The position numbers were made by a program, and so were the translations under genes. Positions 61,407 to 64,000 of a DNA stretch of 64,000 nt are shown piece after piece. The notes beneath the pieces are model-generated. The model worked only from the letters and a program-made list of their open reading frames with translations, did not search any database and had not been told where the DNA came from. Positions within the stretch are counted from its first letter, which is position 1. Each line of letters begins with the position of its first letter. The stretch is from positions 3,224,001 through 3,288,000 of the forward strand of contig LSAX01000002.1 of NCBI GenBank assembly GCA_001557505.1, in the 5' to 3' direction. This DNA comes from Reticulascus tulasneorum. Taxonomy: Eukaryota; Ascomycota; Sordariomycetes; Glomerellales; Reticulascaceae.

Positions 61407-64000
61407 CTAGTGGATGTCGAAGAGAGGCTTGAGCTTGACGATCAGCTGCCACTCATCATTGCTGACATCTTTTCGGTAGAACTCCTTTAGGCAGTTGATG
61501 CTAGCCCGCGAGATCAAGCTGTACAGCACATCCTTCTCCTCGAGCTGCCTGCCGTAGGTAGGTTGGTGGCTGCCCATTTCGATCTTGACAGCTACGGATG
61601 GCTGACCCTTTTTGCAAACCGGGATTTGCTTGTGGTCTCGCTCGATCGAGGTACTGGGGAGTTGTTAGTGTTTGCACTTTATCGAAGGAGGATCTGTCGG
61701 TGGGGGGTGCTTACACTCTGCCTAGATTAATGATTTCCTTCACACCGGTGACTGGGTTGGTTTTTATAACTGCAATCGGCGTGTTGAGTTTCAGCTGACC
61801 CTCAACCACATCAACACCAATGACTATGGGGCCAGTCTTGTTGAATACGGCTACAGGGTTCAACACACAAGGGAAGACGGCCAGCAACTTCGAATCCTCC
61901 TTCTTCTTCTCGAGGAGATCATCCATATGCTTCGTGAAGGCATCGAAGAGGTGATAGATGATGTCGGCTGTGAAAATCTTGACTCCCACGTCCTCGGCAT
62001 ATGCTTGAGCTTCCCTATCAATTTTGACATCAAAACAGAGCATTACAGCATAGTCGGGCGCTTTTTCGAGCATGATACCACATTGCATGACATCACGCTT
62101 GAAGACCGGGCCGATACCGACGTTGGCGACTGGGATTTTGCAGGCTTTCAGGAAGTCCAGCAAGGCCTCGAGAGAACCAAGGGTGGAAGCCTGAACCGTA
62201 ACTCCACGGCCAGTCTTTTCGACTCTGTTGAACAACGTTGCAAGATCTGCCTCAACCTCGTCTTCAAGGTCTTCTTCGTCATCGTCAGGACCGACAACGA
62301 GCAGTCGAGAACCAGCAATAGCACCCTCCAAGCCAGGAGCACTGATCTTGACACCCAAGGCTGCTTTGACCTCCTTGTTGTGCACGTATGCTGACTTGAG
62401 ACGAAGTTCTCGGAGGGGAGCTGGTGTGAGCAAGGCGCGAATGTTTGTTTTGATGGCCCCCTCAACACCACACAACACGATCCTGTCGCCTTCTCGCAGA
62501 ATACCGTTAGAGAGGATGACGTCGATAGTCATACCGAAACCCTCAATCGCCTTGACTTCGAGAACTGTGGCCTGGACCTCGGACAGATACATCAGGGACC
62601 CTACCATGCGCTCTTGCGTGAGCTCAATAATGAGCTTGAGCATGTCAGGGATACCCTCGCCAGTATGAGCTGATGTGGGAACAAGAGACACGAATTTGGC
62701 CATTGACTTGTTCTCGTAAAAGAGCTCCGAGTTGAAACCTTGTTCAGCGAAAGCAACCTTTGTCTGCTCAAGTCGGTTCTTGAACTCGTTCTGTACACCC
62801 TTGCTCTGCAGCGCCAAACTTTCTTGGAAGCCGTTGTTGTCAACCTTCTTCCAGCCGTAAAGTCTGTCGATTTTGTTCAGAGCTACAATGAAGGGAGTCT
62901 TTCGATCTCGCAACAGTCGCATAGACTCGAGAGTTTGCGGTTCAAGACCGTGCATGATGTCGACAACTAGGATGGCAATGTTGCAGAGGGACGAACCACG
63001 GGATCGGAGATTGGAGAAAGACTCGTGACCAGGGGTATCAATGATCAAGAGACCGGGCACCTTGAAGTCAAATTTGCCGTCCGGATTCACCACAGCAGTC
63101 TTTTGCTTGATGGCCTCAACTGGGAAGTACGTGGCACCAATCTGCTGTGTAATTCCACCTGCCTCACCTTCCTGGACGTTGGTTTGTCGAATCTTGTCGA
63201 GCAGCTTGGTCTTTCCAGTATCGACGTGACCAAGAATACAGCAAATGGGGGATCGGAGGTTGTCCTTGGATCTAGCAGCCATGGCAGCCTGGTGGGTCTT
63301 TTCGCGCCTTTCCGCTGCCTCTTTCTTGCGTTGAGCCTCGATCTGACGTGCTTGCGTTGTCTTTTCGTCTTCTTCTGATTCAGAATCTTCAGAATCTGAG
63401 TCTTCGGAATCCTTTGATTCCGGTTCCTCTTTGCCGTTCGCCTTGGCTGCCGCAGCCTTCTTCTCTTCTTCCTCATCCGTATCTGCATCCCATTCCTCTT
63501 TGAGGTCTTCGTCCTCCTCGGCGGCAGCGGCCTCCCAATCTTCTTCAACGTCGCTGGTCCCGGCTGCAGTAGCCGCGGCCTTTGCTGCTTCGGCTTCGGC
63601 CTTCTCTCGGGCTGCCTTCTCCTCGGACTCCTTTGCAGTCTTCTCTGCTAATAATCTTGCTCGTTCTGCGGCTTCAGCAAAAGCCTTCTCTTCGTCGATC
63701 TGATTGTCCCAAGTTAGCAAGCTGATCTTATTGACATGGGGATTAGATGGACCTACCTTCTCAGCAGCCTTACGTCTCTTGCTGTCGTACACAACTTTCT
63801 TCTTCTTGTCTACTCCTTCCGCATCTTCGTCTGCTGGGCCAACTTTGATACCGGCAGCGATCATCTGCTGGAGCTTTCTTTCATTGCGGGCCTTCTCTTC
63901 CTTTTGCGCCTTGGTCAAGAACTTGCCCTCTTTCTTGAGCTGCTCGATACGTTCCTTTTCCTTTTGCTTCTTCAAGGCCTTTGCCTCCTCCCTGCGCTTC
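61407..64000 (-). CDS. fun12: Translation initiation factor eIF5B (5' end outside the window)
   Basis: GTPase that joins the 60S subunit to the 48S complex and positions initiator tRNA. Three exons are visible: 64000-63757 (open at the window edge), 63699-61715 and 61653-61407. The charged N-terminal region (Lys/Glu/Ala-rich, with acidic blocks such as [19 protein letters not shown]) precedes the G domain. The G domain shows [18 protein letters not shown] (G1), then [28 protein letters not shown] (G3) and [15 protein letters not shown] (G4). Domains II-IV follow, with [20 protein letters not shown] and [14 protein letters not shown]. The last exon begins [17 protein letters not shown] and ends LKPLFDIH. 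The 57-nt intron (63700-63756) has a CTAAC branch site and no stop, so an unspliced reading stays open. Confidence 0.98.

Overview
The window reads as nuclear DNA of a filamentous ascomycete (Pezizomycotina), most likely a Sordariomycete. Genes are dense but monocistronic and lie on both strands. Most introns are short (about 47-90 nt) with GT-AG ends and CTAAC-like branch sites. Several families are diagnostic for filamentous fungi: a division III chitin synthase, an AreB/ASD4-type GATA factor, a C2H2 plus fungal_trans regulator, and Hsp88. I place it near Colletotrichum/Verticillium only by general impression.

Layout. 1-126: 3' tail of a NOG1-like GTPase gene. 582-2448 (-): Rab GDI. 3065-3927 (-): mitochondrial ribosomal protein uL29m (MrpL4). 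3.9-14.5 kb: a long gene-poor stretch with an AT-rich island, possible gene relics, a 31-C tract and the repeat-rich leader of the next gene. 14499-17540 (+): C2H2/fungal_trans regulator. 18271-18917 (-): a four-exon small membrane protein, head to head with an F-box-like gene (18980-20296, +). 21152-21556 (+): a second small membrane protein. 21.6-26.2 kb: no gene seen. 26165-28364 (+): Ysc84/SYLF-domain protein. 29383-31601 (+): Arp9. 32528-33557 (-): SAP/SWIM/RING protein with a disrupted 3' end. 34724-35205 (+) RidA and 35387-36428 (-) YeeE/YedE transporter are convergent. 37879-39029 (+): zinc-type alcohol dehydrogenase-like enzyme. 40126-41223 (-): KRR1. 43217-45236 (+): AreB/ASD4-like GATA factor. 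46533-50596 (+): UPF2/NMD2. 53570-56184 (+): chitin synthase. 58073-60745 (+): Hsp88. 61407-64000 (-): eIF5B, running off the right edge.

Most genes are housekeeping. They serve ribosome biogenesis and translation (NOG1, KRR1, MrpL4, eIF5B), mRNA surveillance (UPF2), membrane traffic and actin patches (GDI, Ysc84-like), chromatin (Arp9), protein folding (Hsp88) and the cell wall (chitin synthase). There is no operon logic and no biosynthetic cluster.

I did not find a convincing wholly new system. The most interesting signals are: nine GATA cores in 167 bp inside intron 2 of the GATA-factor gene, just before an exon with its own start codon; the RING-end disruption of the SWIM/RING gene; an 8-bp hairpin enclosing the UPF2 start codon; a 210-nt stop-free in-frame intron in hsp88; and the 103-residue membrane protein gene whose exons are too short to stand out as ORFs. 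Exon boundaries were set by hand from splice consensus and reading-frame continuity, without transcripts.
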